A stretch of DNA of 64,000 bases from JANXQE01 sp035294005 (GTDB lineage: Bacteria; Verrucomicrobiota; Verrucomicrobiia; Limisphaerales; UBA8199). The notes under the pieces are model-generated. The model was given only the letters and a program-made list of their open reading frames with translations, made no database searches and was not told where the DNA came from. How positions within the stretch are numbered: the stretch's first letter is position 1; each line of letters begins with the position of its first letter. The stretch is taken from contig DATGLT010000242.1 of the NCBI GenBank assembly GCA_035294005.1, forward strand, positions 23,155 to 87,154, written 5' to 3'. A program made the position numbers and the translations under genes. Below are positions 36,385-44,577 of the stretch, piece after piece.

Positions 36385-37941
36385 ATGGAGCAGCGTGTGC
36401 GCAGAGCATTACTTTCGGTATCGGACAAATCGGGTTTGATAACGCTGGCCGGGCGCCTGGTGTCAGCCGGGGTGGAACTTATCTCGACGGGAGGAACCGC
36501 GCGGGCCCTGAGAGAATCGAATATCAAGGTGACGGAGTTGAGCGCCTACACAGGGTTTCCGGAGATGCTGGACGGGCGTGTAAAGACTCTGCATCCGAAG
36601 GTTCACGGCGGGCTTCTGTTTATTCGTGGGAATTCCGAGCATGAAGCGGCGATCCGAGCCCATGGGATTGAACCGATCGACCTGGTTGTGGTTAACCTTT
36701 ATCCTTTTGAGCAGACCGTGGCGCGGCCGGGGGTAACGCTGCCTGAGGCGATCGAAAATATTGATATCGGCGGCCCCTCGATGTTGCGAAGCGCGGCCAA
36801 GAACCATGAGAGCGTAACGGTCGTGGTCGACCCGGCTGATTATGCAGAGGTTGCGGATCAGATTGCAGCCACAGGACGGACAACGCTGGAATTGCGGCAA
36901 CGTTTGGCCGCGAAGGTGTTTTCCCGGACAGCGGCCTACGACGCGGCAATAGCGGCCCACTTAGGGCGTTCGTTTTCGCCGGCCGGCGCGACGGTTCCGC
37001 CAGCGGCGCTGGCCTTGCAAGCGCCTGCGGTTCAAACTTTGCGGTATGGTGAAAACCCTCATCAATCGGCAGCGCTCTACGGCAAATTCAAGGAATACTT
37101 TCAGCAACTCCACGGGAAGGAGCTTTCCTACAACAACATTCTGGATTTGACCGCCGCAACAAGGCTGATTCAGGAGTTTGCCGGCGACGCGCCTTCCCTG
37201 GCGATTCTCAAGCACATGAACCCCTGCGGGGTCGGGCAGGGTGCCGAACTGCTGGAGGCGTGGAACAAGGCGTTTGCCACCGACCGCCAGGCGCCGTTCG
37301 GGGGAATCATCGCAGTTAACCAGGAACTGGACGAAAAGGTTGCGGGCGCAATCTCGGAAATTTTCAGCGAGGTTATCGTAGCTCCTTCATTCTCGGGGCC
37401 CGCGATGGATCTGCTGTCAAAGAAGAAGAACCTTCGACTCCTCCGAATCTTGAAGTCGGCGAAAGGAGTCGACTCGTGGGAAATCCGGGCGGTTGGGGCC
37501 GAATCTTACCTGGCCCAGCAGTGGGACAATGAAGGGACGAGTTTGCAGAATTGGAAGACTGTGACGAAACGGCAGCCGTCCGAGGTGGAACGGGCCGCAA
37601 TGACATTTGGATGGCGGGTGGTGAAGCACGTTAAATCCAACGCGATTGTTTTTACGGGGCCGGATCGGACCCTCGGCATAGGTGCGGGCCAAATGAGCCG
37701 GATCGACTCAAGCCGGATTGCGGTATGGAAGGCGGGCGAGGCGGGACTTTCCCTGAAGAACAGCGTGGTGTGTAGCGACGCGTTCTTTCCGTTTGCAGAC
37801 GGATTGGTGGCGGCCGCGGAAGCCGGCGCCACGGCGGTCATACAGCCCGGCGGATCGATGAGGGACGCCGAGGTCATTGCGGCGGCGGACCAGAGGGGGA
37901 TGGCAATGATCTTTACCAGCGAGCGACATTTCCGGCATTAG
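36385..37941 (+). CDS. purH: Bifunctional AICAR transformylase / IMP cyclohydrolase
   Basis: A 518-residue protein catalysing the last two steps of IMP synthesis. The N-terminal MGS-like cyclohydrolase domain has LISTGGTARAL and GFPEMLDGRVKTLHPKVHGGLL; the C-terminal transformylase has RYGENPHQSAALY and the catalytic LKHMNPCGVG, ending with QPGGSMRDAEVIAAADQ. Full length and intact. It converges on the polysaccharide export operon, 16 bases from its last gene. Confidence 0.95.
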   Translation: MEQRVRRALLSVSDKSGLITLAGRLVSAGVELISTGGTARALRESNIKVTELSAYTGFPEMLDGRVKTLHPKVHGGLLFIRGNSEHEAAIRAHGIEPIDLVVVNLYPFEQTVARPGVTLPEAIENIDIGGPSMLRSAAKNHESVTVVVDPADYAEVADQIAATGRTTLELRQRLAAKVFSRTAAYDAAIAAHLGRSFSPAGATVPPAALALQAPAVQTLRYGENPHQSAALYGKFKEYFQQLHGKELSYNNILDLTAATRLIQEFAGDAPSLAILKHMNPCGVGQGAELLEAWNKAFATDRQAPFGGIIAVNQELDEKVAGAISEIFSEVIVAPSFSGPAMDLLSKKKNLRLLRILKSAKGVDSWEIRAVGAESYLAQQWDNEGTSLQNWKTVTKRQPSEVERAAMTFGWRVVKHVKSNAIVFTGPDRTLGIGAGQMSRIDSSRIAVWKAGEAGLSLKNSVVCSDAFFPFADGLVAAAEAGATAVIQPGGSMRDAEVIAAADQRGMAMIFTSERHFRH

Positions 37942-37957
37942 CCCGCGGTCCAGAGGG

Positions 37958-38344
37958 TTACCTGACAAGCCAATAGAGGACAGCCAATTGGGCCAGGAAC
38001 ACTGCGGTAATAATGCCCCAGCACATGGCCTCGCCAAAACGTAACCGGCTCTGGCGCACCTCGCCGATCCAAAACTGGAGCCGGACAACTCCCAGTTCAA
38101 GGATGTCCCCGTTGCGCAACCGAGTTCCGTCGCTGGGCTGGCCGTTTACTCTCACTAAAGCGTTAGGATGAATTCGCAGGCTAAATCCTTCCCGATCCAA
38201 CTCCAGGTCAAGGTGTTGCTCCCAAACACCTTCCTCCTCCAGCCTGAGGTCAGAGGAGGCGGCGCGACCGAGCCGTACAGGAAAACGGCGGGCAACCCAG
38301 GAGGTGCCCGCCATTTTGCCAGAAAGGATACGGAATTGAACCAC
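37958..38344 (-). CDS. FHA-domain protein with C-terminal membrane anchor
   Basis: A 128-residue protein with a GTG start overlapping the preceding stop by one base. LGRAASSDLRL and ALVRVNGQPSDGTRLRNGDILELG outline an FHA domain; the usual SxxH after the first loop reads WEQH, so phosphopeptide binding may be altered. A hydrophobic helix (CWGIITAVFLAQLAVLYWLV) ends the protein. It is the last gene of the barrel-kinase-Wza operon, suggesting that it senses phosphorylation linked to the tyrosine kinase. Confidence 0.8.
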   Translation of the reverse strand: MVQFRILSGKMAGTSWVARRFPVRLGRAASSDLRLEEEGVWEQHLDLELDREGFSLRIHPNALVRVNGQPSDGTRLRNGDILELGVVRLQFWIGEVRQSRLRFGEAMCWGIITAVFLAQLAVLYWLVR

Positions 38345-39048
38345 TACCAGAGGGGGCCGCGGCGCGGAACGAAGATGTCATCCCCAGGTAAAACCTCCAG
38401 GTCGAGATTCGGGTTCCTGATGGCCTTTTTGCAGTTGATCTTAATCTTCTGACCATTCGCGCGGGTGAGAATAACTGCTGTTTTTCGGGCAAAGTCGGTG
38501 AAATCGTTGGCGGAAGCAATGGCTTTCAGCACCGTGATGCGGGAAATATAGATTTGACGATTTGGCATCTTGACTTCGCCGCGCACATAGAAGAATTGGG
38601 TTTGCGTCTTCGGACTGATACTTACGGTCATTTTGACGTAATACCGCGGGACGTACCAGTCATGGATTTCTCTCTCGAGTTGACCGCGAGTCTTGCCGGC
38701 GGCGACGAAAGTTTTTCCTTCGAGCAAAGTAATCGTGCCATCTTCCTTTATCCGCTCGTCGCGCTGCGGGATTGTGACCGCCATATCCGAGAAGTCCACG
38801 GTTACGGTGTCGCCGACGTGAAGAGTGTCGAGGGTGTCGATGGCTGCGCCGCCACCCGAACCGCTTCCACCGGAAGCAGCGCCAACCGATGCCAATTGGG
38901 TTCCGTTGGGGTCAGGCGTGCCGACGGATTGACTGTCATTCATCCCGGTCTTGCACCCCGTTTGCAACCACGCTGCGAATAGTACGCTAACAACGACTCC
39001 CCAACGCCCGCATAATCTGCTGACTTTACTCATTTTCTTGCCTATCAC
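38344..39048 (-). CDS. Wza-like polysaccharide export lipoprotein
   Basis: A 234-residue protein. A hydrophobic leader ends at a probable lipobox (LQTGC, C32), followed by a low-complexity linker (VGAASGGSGSGGG), the poly-export domain (LHVGDTVTVDFSD, RIKEDGTITLLEGKTFVAAGKT) and a single SLBB-like unit (FFYVRGEVKMPNRQIY) ending with PGDDIFVPRRG. It is shorter than E. coli Wza and lacks its C-terminal barrel helix. It forms the periplasmic/outer-membrane part of the exporter. It is two bases from the kinase gene. Confidence 0.88.
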   Translation of the reverse strand: MIGKKMSKVSRLCGRWGVVVSVLFAAWLQTGCKTGMNDSQSVGTPDPNGTQLASVGAASGGSGSGGGAAIDTLDTLHVGDTVTVDFSDMAVTIPQRDERIKEDGTITLLEGKTFVAAGKTRGQLEREIHDWYVPRYYVKMTVSISPKTQTQFFYVRGEVKMPNRQIYISRITVLKAIASANDFTDFARKTAVILTRANGQKIKINCKKAIRNPNLDLEVLPGDDIFVPRRGPLW

Positions 39049-39050
39049 TG

Positions 39051-41216
39051 TCAGTATTTCTGCTTGATGTCCAACCTGCTTTTCTCTTCGGCTCCATTTT
39101 GAGATTTGGGCGCGGGGGCCTGCTCTTCGTTGCGGGAGTAATACTCATGATAATAACCGCTGTAGTAATAGTAGCTCTCGTCCTGAGACATGTTGATGTT
39201 GTTCAGCACGATGCCCGCGAGATTGCCGCCTACCTTTTCAATCATCTGCTTGGCGCGAATATTCATCGGCTGCGGATAGCGCCGATACTGGATGACCTGG
39301 ACGGTCATGTCTACTTCGCTGGCAAGGATCGACGCGTCGCTCACGCCCATAACCGGGGGAGAATCGAAGAACACGAAATCGTAGTGCTGCTTGAGTTCGG
39401 TGATCAAATCCCGCATTTGGGTGGAACTCAGGATGCCCAGCGAACTGCTTGGCAACTTGCCGCTTGCCATGAAGTCCAACGTGGGAAGGCTTGTGGTCTG
39501 GATGACTTCCTCGAGGGTGTTCTGTTTGAGGAGGTAATTGGTCAGACCAATGTTGTTGGTGACGCGCAACATTTTGTGCAGCGTGGGCCGCCTCAAATCC
39601 GAGTCGACAACGATTACGCGTTGCCCACACTGGGCGAAAACGGCTGCCAGGTTGAAAACGGTGGTTGATTTGCCTTCGCCGGCGCCGGCGCTGACGACCG
39701 CCACGGTGTTCAGCTTGTCGTCCTTGCGCGAGAACAGGAGATTGGTTCGCAACACGCGGTACGCCTCCGCATGCGGGCTTTCCGCGCCTTCGTGGAGGAG
39801 GACACCGACGTTCTGGGGGATGACTCCCAGGACGGGCGAACCGAGGGACCGCTCGACGTCGTCGATGGTCTTGACGCTGGTGTCGAGGTACTCAATGAAA
39901 AATGCGAGACCCACGCCGACGACCAAACCAATGACGACGCCCAAGGCGATGTTGAGCGGCTTGTTTGGCCGGACTGGGCGCAAGCCGGCTTTGGCATTGT
40001 CCACGATTTCCACCATGGAATTTTTGGGCAGTTGGAGGTCCGTTTTCTCCATCGCGATTTTGGTCGTGAGGATTTGCCGGAAGCGAATGAGCTCTTCCAA
40101 ATCGTGTTTGGCTTCGAAGTACGGCCTCATCTTGTTGGCCGATTCGACATCGGAATCCTGAGCGCGAGCGACCTCGTTGCTCAGGGCGGACAATCCTTCG
40201 GCCGTGGATTCGACTTTGGCCTGCAAGCCTTTGAGGATTCCATGGGTCCGATCCGTAATCTTCTGCCGCAAATCCTCTTCCTGGGCGACAAGTTTGAGCA
40301 CTTCGGTGTGTTCGGGCCCCAATTCCTTGCGAATGGAAACGAGCTTCTGTTCGACCAGGGCGATGGATTCGAGAAAACTCCTCAACTGGTCATCCTGCAC
40401 GCCGATGGTGGGGATGGTCTGGGTGAGCTCCTTCGGCTCGAGTTTTTCGAGGCGATCGAGAAGGGTTCTTTGCTTTACGTATTCGGTGAGGCTATCGATG
40501 CGCAGGGCTTCGATGTGCCGCAGCGTTTCAGCTGTAAGGAGAGTGGTGGGCATGTCGGAGGAAACCACGGCGTCCGGAACTCTGAGTTGGACGCGGAGGT
40601 AATCGACATTGCTCTGGGCCTGGCGCACCCTGCTTTCGTATTCGCCGACGCGGTCTTCGAGGGATTTGATGCCTTCGTTGCCGAACTTGCGACGGGTTTC
40701 AAGGCGGTAAGCCTGGTAGGTTTCGGCGATTTTGTTGGCGATGCGCGCAGCTTCATCGGCATTTTCGCTGTAGACACGGATCTCAATCAAACTGGTATTG
40801 CGAACGGGGCGCAGATCGATTTGCTTTTTGAGCACGCTCATCGTTTCGGAACTGGTGAATCTCTGGCCGGCATTGTAACGCTTGCCCCACACCTCGTTCA
40901 GATTGAGAGCGTCAATGACCTTGTACAACACGACCTCAGACTGGATAACTTCGAATTCGGTCTGGATGAAATAGGGGTCGTAAGTTCCGAGCGATTGCTG
41001 GCCGGCGAGCGTGGTGATGTCAGACTGGTCCCGCTCGACTTTAATCCGAGCCATGCTGGAGTAGGACTCCGGCAAAATGAAGGTGACGAGGGTGGCCGTA
41101 ATTACCACCAGCAGGAAGACGGCAAGGATAACCGTTTTCCTGATGCGGATGATCCTCCAGTAATCCAGGAAGTGAAGCTTTGTATCCGGAGCGGGTTGAG
41201 ATTTGAGAGGATCCAT
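39051..41216 (-). CDS. wzc: Polysaccharide co-polymerase / tyrosine autokinase (Wzc type)
   Basis: A 721-residue fusion of a Wzz chain-length domain and a BY-kinase. Two membrane helices (~25-48 and ~418-440) bracket a long periplasmic coiled-coil region. The kinase has Walker A GAGEGKST (~511), Walker A' VIVVDSDLRRP and Walker B VFFDSPPVMG. A C-terminal tyrosine cluster (ESYYYYSGYYHEYYS, ~690) is the autophosphorylation tail. It controls chain length and export of exopolysaccharide with the neighbouring Wza-like protein and barrel. Confidence 0.93.
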   Translation of the reverse strand: MDPLKSQPAPDTKLHFLDYWRIIRIRKTVILAVFLLVVITATLVTFILPESYSSMARIKVERDQSDITTLAGQQSLGTYDPYFIQTEFEVIQSEVVLYKVIDALNLNEVWGKRYNAGQRFTSSETMSVLKKQIDLRPVRNTSLIEIRVYSENADEAARIANKIAETYQAYRLETRRKFGNEGIKSLEDRVGEYESRVRQAQSNVDYLRVQLRVPDAVVSSDMPTTLLTAETLRHIEALRIDSLTEYVKQRTLLDRLEKLEPKELTQTIPTIGVQDDQLRSFLESIALVEQKLVSIRKELGPEHTEVLKLVAQEEDLRQKITDRTHGILKGLQAKVESTAEGLSALSNEVARAQDSDVESANKMRPYFEAKHDLEELIRFRQILTTKIAMEKTDLQLPKNSMVEIVDNAKAGLRPVRPNKPLNIALGVVIGLVVGVGLAFFIEYLDTSVKTIDDVERSLGSPVLGVIPQNVGVLLHEGAESPHAEAYRVLRTNLLFSRKDDKLNTVAVVSAGAGEGKSTTVFNLAAVFAQCGQRVIVVDSDLRRPTLHKMLRVTNNIGLTNYLLKQNTLEEVIQTTSLPTLDFMASGKLPSSSLGILSSTQMRDLITELKQHYDFVFFDSPPVMGVSDASILASEVDMTVQVIQYRRYPQPMNIRAKQMIEKVGGNLAGIVLNNINMSQDESYYYYSGYYHEYYSRNEEQAPAPKSQNGAEEKSRLDIKQKY

Positions 41217-41231
41217 AAGTCAGAAAGAAAA

Positions 41232-41260
41232 GGGGGGCCAGTCATGACGCCCAGCCCCCC
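41232..41260 (-). terminator. Terminator-like hairpin between barrel and kinase genes
   Basis: Read on the minus strand, GGGGGGC pairs with GCCCCCC across 15 bases and is followed by TTTTCTTTCTGAC. It lies just after the stop of the barrel gene and 16 bases before the wzc start. It should reduce transcription of wzc and the export genes relative to the barrel. Confidence 0.7.
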
Positions 41261-41280
41261 GGTCAAAACATCACTGAAGA

Positions 41281-42639
41281 TTAGTACGACGCGGTGACAC
41301 CGATGTAAACCCGGTTGCGGTCGAAGGTCCGGTTCAAAGCCGAGCTGGATTCCAGCCGGTCGTAATTATAGCCGACTTCGGTCGAGAAGTACTGGTTGAA
41401 ACGGTATTCGAGGTTCAAGCCGAGCAGGTAATATTGCTCGTCGTTGCTGTTATAGGTGCCGCCCCGGTATTTCGAGTTCTGGAATTGCCCGATCACACTG
41501 GCAATAAAATGCGGGGTGATGGCGTGATTGAGCGAGAGGTAAACCACGGCGGATTCCGCGTCTAGCGTGGTTGTGCCCGGGAGCCCGGCCCCGACAACGT
41601 CGGTTGCGTTGCGGTCGTAGGAAACGCCACCCTCGACGTAGCTCAGAGGTCCGTAATTATAGCGCAGCGTGCCGTTCACGTAGGGAGTCCAGCTGGTGGA
41701 GCCAATGCCTGAAATCGCCGCATTGTTGTTATAAAAATCGGTGTAGCTGGCGCCCACGCGGAGGGCTCCTTTGAACTGCGGGGAGAAATTGTGTTCGATA
41801 CCGGCATAACCGGTGTGCTCGCGGCTGTCGCGGCTTTTGCTGTAGACCCGTGAATCGCCAAGGAACGGATCGAGATAACCGCCGATGACTTCGTTCGCGT
41901 TATAGGAGACGTCCGTGAACTGGTAACCGATCAACGCCTTGGTTTCGGGCATGATCTGCATTGTGCCTTCCAGATGGGCACGATTCTCGATGCGGTTCAG
42001 GGCGCCAGCGAGGCTCGGCTGGTACAGAGTTCCGCCATCAGCCAAGGGAACCGCGACGGCCCCGCGATCCTTGTAATCATAAAACGCGTTGTCGTACCCG
42101 GCCCCAATCCCAAATTCCGGGGTGAGCTGGGCATCCACGCCGATCATTCCGTGGTTGCGGATGTTATTGCCCGAAACCCGCTGGAACGTGGAGAAGGTAT
42201 TGCCCGCGCGCAACAGGTCGGGTTCCTGGCCGATGACAAAAGAGTCACTGACGTTCGCGGCGACTTGCTCGTTAAACGCGTGAGTCAAGCCCGCGTTAAA
42301 AGTGAAGGTGTTGTCGTTATGCCCGGTGCTGTTGAGGGGAATTCGATCGTAGTGCCTAAACGAGTAGAGGGCTCCCAGAGTGACAGTGGTCTGGTCGACG
42401 GACCAAGCCAGGGCCGCGGAGGGGCTCACCTCAAACCCGAAACTATCCCGATGCACACCGGGAGGCAGCGTGACATTGTTGGGGACGGTGGCAGTGTTAT
42501 CGTCATAGAAACCGCGCAACGTGGCGGAGATGCTCCAGGGCTTGGAGGCATCCGGAGCTCCGAGAGCCTGGGCGGAAGCTGTTTGAATTCCCGACGCACC
42601 AATGGCAACCAAACCGACTGAGGCAACGATTTTTTTCAT
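41281..42639 (-). CDS. Outer-membrane beta-barrel protein (BBP2-type porin)
   Basis: A 452-residue protein with a signal peptide (KKIVASVGLVAIGASGIQTASA). Repeating amphipathic strands with alternating aromatic residues, FYDDNTATVP near the N-terminus and the final aromatic residue (IGVTASY) mark an outer-membrane barrel of the putative beta-barrel porin 2 family. Relatives accompany exopolysaccharide export systems. It is the first gene of the operon with Wzc, Wza-like and FHA proteins; a terminator-like hairpin follows it. Confidence 0.85.
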   Translation of the reverse strand: MKKIVASVGLVAIGASGIQTASAQALGAPDASKPWSISATLRGFYDDNTATVPNNVTLPPGVHRDSFGFEVSPSAALAWSVDQTTVTLGALYSFRHYDRIPLNSTGHNDNTFTFNAGLTHAFNEQVAANVSDSFVIGQEPDLLRAGNTFSTFQRVSGNNIRNHGMIGVDAQLTPEFGIGAGYDNAFYDYKDRGAVAVPLADGGTLYQPSLAGALNRIENRAHLEGTMQIMPETKALIGYQFTDVSYNANEVIGGYLDPFLGDSRVYSKSRDSREHTGYAGIEHNFSPQFKGALRVGASYTDFYNNNAAISGIGSTSWTPYVNGTLRYNYGPLSYVEGGVSYDRNATDVVGAGLPGTTTLDAESAVVYLSLNHAITPHFIASVIGQFQNSKYRGGTYNSNDEQYYLLGLNLEYRFNQYFSTEVGYNYDRLESSSALNRTFDRNRVYIGVTASY

Positions 42640-42982
42640 AGATTAGTTTTAGCTTTGTAGCACACCCGAGAAGCGGTGCCAACAATAAATCCTGAATGTT
42701 TGTATCGAACCAGTTATCCCGCGTCAACCAAATCTTCAAGTTTTTTCGCACTCTACGGGAAAGCCAAACCCGGCCATTTTCAGCCGCTTCTTTGACAAAA
42801 AACTGCTGCCGGACAACTCCCAGTGCGCGAATCGGCTTAGTCGATAGACAAGCGAGTGTTCAAAGTGTTCAAAGTTTTTTTAAGGTGGCGGTTGGAGCCA
42901 GTCCCCAGAGGCGTCAAAGGCCTCAAGTTGCACTTTGCGCGGACGAAAATCTTGGCTTGGCGTGAGCTTTGCCTTTAGCAGT
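42640..42982. promoter_or_regulatory. Leader region of the exopolysaccharide operon
   Basis: A gap of 343 bases without a convincing gene. A perfect tandem nonamer GTGTTCAAA-GTGTTCAAA runs from 42856 to 42873 and leads into a run of seven T (on the + strand). At 42799-42824 is a 26-base segment that matches 24 of 26 bases of 38071-38096 inside the FHA gene. A cryptic minus-strand frame with no start codon also crosses the region. Promoter boxes could not be fixed. Confidence 0.4.
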
Positions 42983-43951
42983 TCAGCTCTTTTTCACGTA
43001 AATGCTGCCGCCACTGGTACGGAGCACGACGGGTTTGCCGCCGCCGTTGACGGGTCCTTTCAAATGACTGCGGTTGGGTTTGCCTGTTCCGGAAACCGGC
43101 AGATCACTGTGCACGGTGCCACCAGAGGTGGATGCGTCCAGGTCAAAGGCTGAGTTGTCAGGTACTCGAAGGGTGACTCCGCCGCCGGACGTGCTCAGTT
43201 TGATTTCGTCGGATAAAGGCGCGGAGAAACTTCCGGAGATGGAACCGCCTGAGGTGGACCCTTCAGTTTTGCCGTTCACATTCTCAATGGTGATTCCACC
43301 CCCGCTGCTCTCGACGTGAGCCGGTCCGCGAAAATTCCGCACCGTCACCGGGCCGCCGGTGGTGTCGCCCTCCAGAGATCCCGAGCCGCCCAGGACCTCA
43401 ATGCCACCTCCGCTAGTCTGTAGCTTCAAGGGTCCGTCACAATCGGCAACGTGAATTCCACCACCAGACGTCCTCGCGTTGACATCGCCGTGCAATCGCG
43501 CGAAATGGAACCCTCCGCCGCTCGTCTCCGCTTTGACGCTGGCAAGGTCGCTTGCGGCGATGCCTCCGCCGGAGGTGCGAAGCTGTGCACTGAAGGACGC
43601 AGGGACGCTAATGGTATACTTGGCCTCGGTGCGCTGATTGCCCTGCCACAAGCCTCGCAGCTTGCTTTTGCTGTGCGAAACGACGGTCACGACATTGCCG
43701 TCCTGGGAAAACGAAACCGGGTTTTCGCGGAGGAAAGCTTCCTCATCTTGCTTGCTGGATCGGGTCACCTTGCGCAGCACCTCTACAGTCACTTCATTTG
43801 AAGCGTTGGTGGAGACGTCGATGGAACCGAAATCGACTTCGACGACGATTTTGCCGCCGGGTTGCGCATTGAATTGTTTATTCAAGGTTTCCTGTGTAAT
43901 TGCAGAGGCAACCAGGGAACCGGCCAAGAGAAAAACCAGGGTTGTTTTCAT
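42983..43951 (-). CDS. DUF4097-type secreted beta-solenoid protein
   Basis: A 322-residue protein with a signal peptide (KTTLVFLLAGSLVASAIT). The mature part is a regular series of ~19-20-residue units, each with TSGGGI or a close variant, for example VKAETSGGGFHFARLHGDV and LQTSGGGIEVLGGSGSLEG. This is the DUF4097/putative adhesin beta-strand repeat. The role is unknown; it is probably periplasmic or surface-exposed. No lipobox. It is transcribed toward the exopolysaccharide operon. Confidence 0.85.
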   Translation of the reverse strand: MKTTLVFLLAGSLVASAITQETLNKQFNAQPGGKIVVEVDFGSIDVSTNASNEVTVEVLRKVTRSSKQDEEAFLRENPVSFSQDGNVVTVVSHSKSKLRGLWQGNQRTEAKYTISVPASFSAQLRTSGGGIAASDLASVKAETSGGGFHFARLHGDVNARTSGGGIHVADCDGPLKLQTSGGGIEVLGGSGSLEGDTTGGPVTVRNFRGPAHVESSGGGITIENVNGKTEGSTSGGSISGSFSAPLSDEIKLSTSGGGVTLRVPDNSAFDLDASTSGGTVHSDLPVSGTGKPNRSHLKGPVNGGGKPVVLRTSGGSIYVKKS

Positions 43952-44263
43952 GTCCTGTTACTAATGACCCGCAAGAAACGAATAAGTTTCAAAAAACGGT
44001 AAATGGCGTGGGAAGGATGAGGCACACCAAGAGGCAGAGACGCCACGAAAAGCAGAAAAAGGGGATCCCGGTTCTTACCACCTGACTCCCGTAAGCGCAC
44101 AATTGCCCATTTGTGAAGTGGCCTTATGAGCGACAGCACCGACACCGCACCGCGAGAGTTTTCTGATTAGGGACTGTGGTATGTTCGTTAAGAGCCGGCG
44201 ATTGGTGAGCGCCTTCGCCAAAATATGTCTGGAGGATTTCGCCCGCTGCGGGTAAACTTCGGT
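43952..44263. other. Intergenic region, no gene seen
   Basis: About 310 bases between the start codons of the DUF4097 gene and the four-cysteine miniprotein, divergent. Around 44022-44060 there is a purine-rich segment with GGCAGAGACGCC that recalls the degenerate 'gcagagacgcagag' sequences dispersed in many genomes. A related pyrimidine-rich copy lies at 45428-45460. An in-frame ATG at 44225 could extend the miniprotein by 13 residues, but the paralogue lacks this part. Confidence 0.35.
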
Positions 44264-44467
44264 ATGGACCCAGATCCGCCCAGTCAACCCAGACGGTGGA
44301 CCAACGAAGAACTGCACAAACTGTTTCGGGACTATTTCGACGGGCTTCCGGGAATCTGTCCAGTTTGCGGCAAAGAGGTCGGCATGATGATGGATCACAA
44401 AGGCGGAGTGACCATGCTAACGATCCGCTGCCGCGGTTGTCACAACTCGTCGGTGGTCATGTCGTAA
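44264..44467 (+). CDS. Four-cysteine zinc-ribbon miniprotein, copy A
   Basis: A 67-residue protein. PRRWTNEELHKLFRDYF forms an N-terminal helix, then C32-PV-C35 and C56-RG-C59 make a CxxC-x20-CxxC zinc-ribbon pattern around MMMDHKGG. The ATG at 44264 was chosen because the second copy at 46702-46905 then has exactly the same length and aligns end to end (46 of 67 identical by hand count). I do not recognise the family. No Shine-Dalgarno is visible. Confidence 0.75.
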   Translation: MDPDPPSQPRRWTNEELHKLFRDYFDGLPGICPVCGKEVGMMMDHKGGVTMLTIRCRGCHNSSVVMS

Positions 44468-44473
44468 CCCCGT

Positions 44474-44577
44474 ACGGCCCGGCGGCCGTGGCAACGAAAG
44501 AGCCGGGGTCAGTCCGTCACGTTTTCCCGCGACTGCTTGCGAAAAAACTGCGAACCGACCCCGCTGGTCAGCTGTGG
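44474..44577. repeat. REP-like inverted repeats
   Basis: A 6-bp hairpin (ACGGCC/GGCCGT, four-base loop, 44474-44489) directly follows the miniprotein stop. Then GGGGTCAGTCCG at 44505-44516 faces CGAACCGACCCC at 44551-44562, an inverted repeat with two mismatches around a 34-base core. This arrangement, with GGGGTC ends, resembles REP/BIME elements moved by RAYT transposases. It might also serve as a terminator between the convergent genes. No RAYT gene is in the window. Confidence 0.4.

Noticed and set aside
39771..41297. 508-codon open frame antisense to wzc
   Set aside because: The sense strand encodes a complete tyrosine autokinase; the antisense product lacks any recognisable motif.
42503..42825. 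Minus-strand frame crossing the exopolysaccharide leader
   Set aside because: It overlaps the barrel gene start and has no convincing start codon or domain.
43451..43801. 116-codon frame antisense to the DUF4097 gene
   Set aside because: Shadow of the repetitive SGGG coding sequence.
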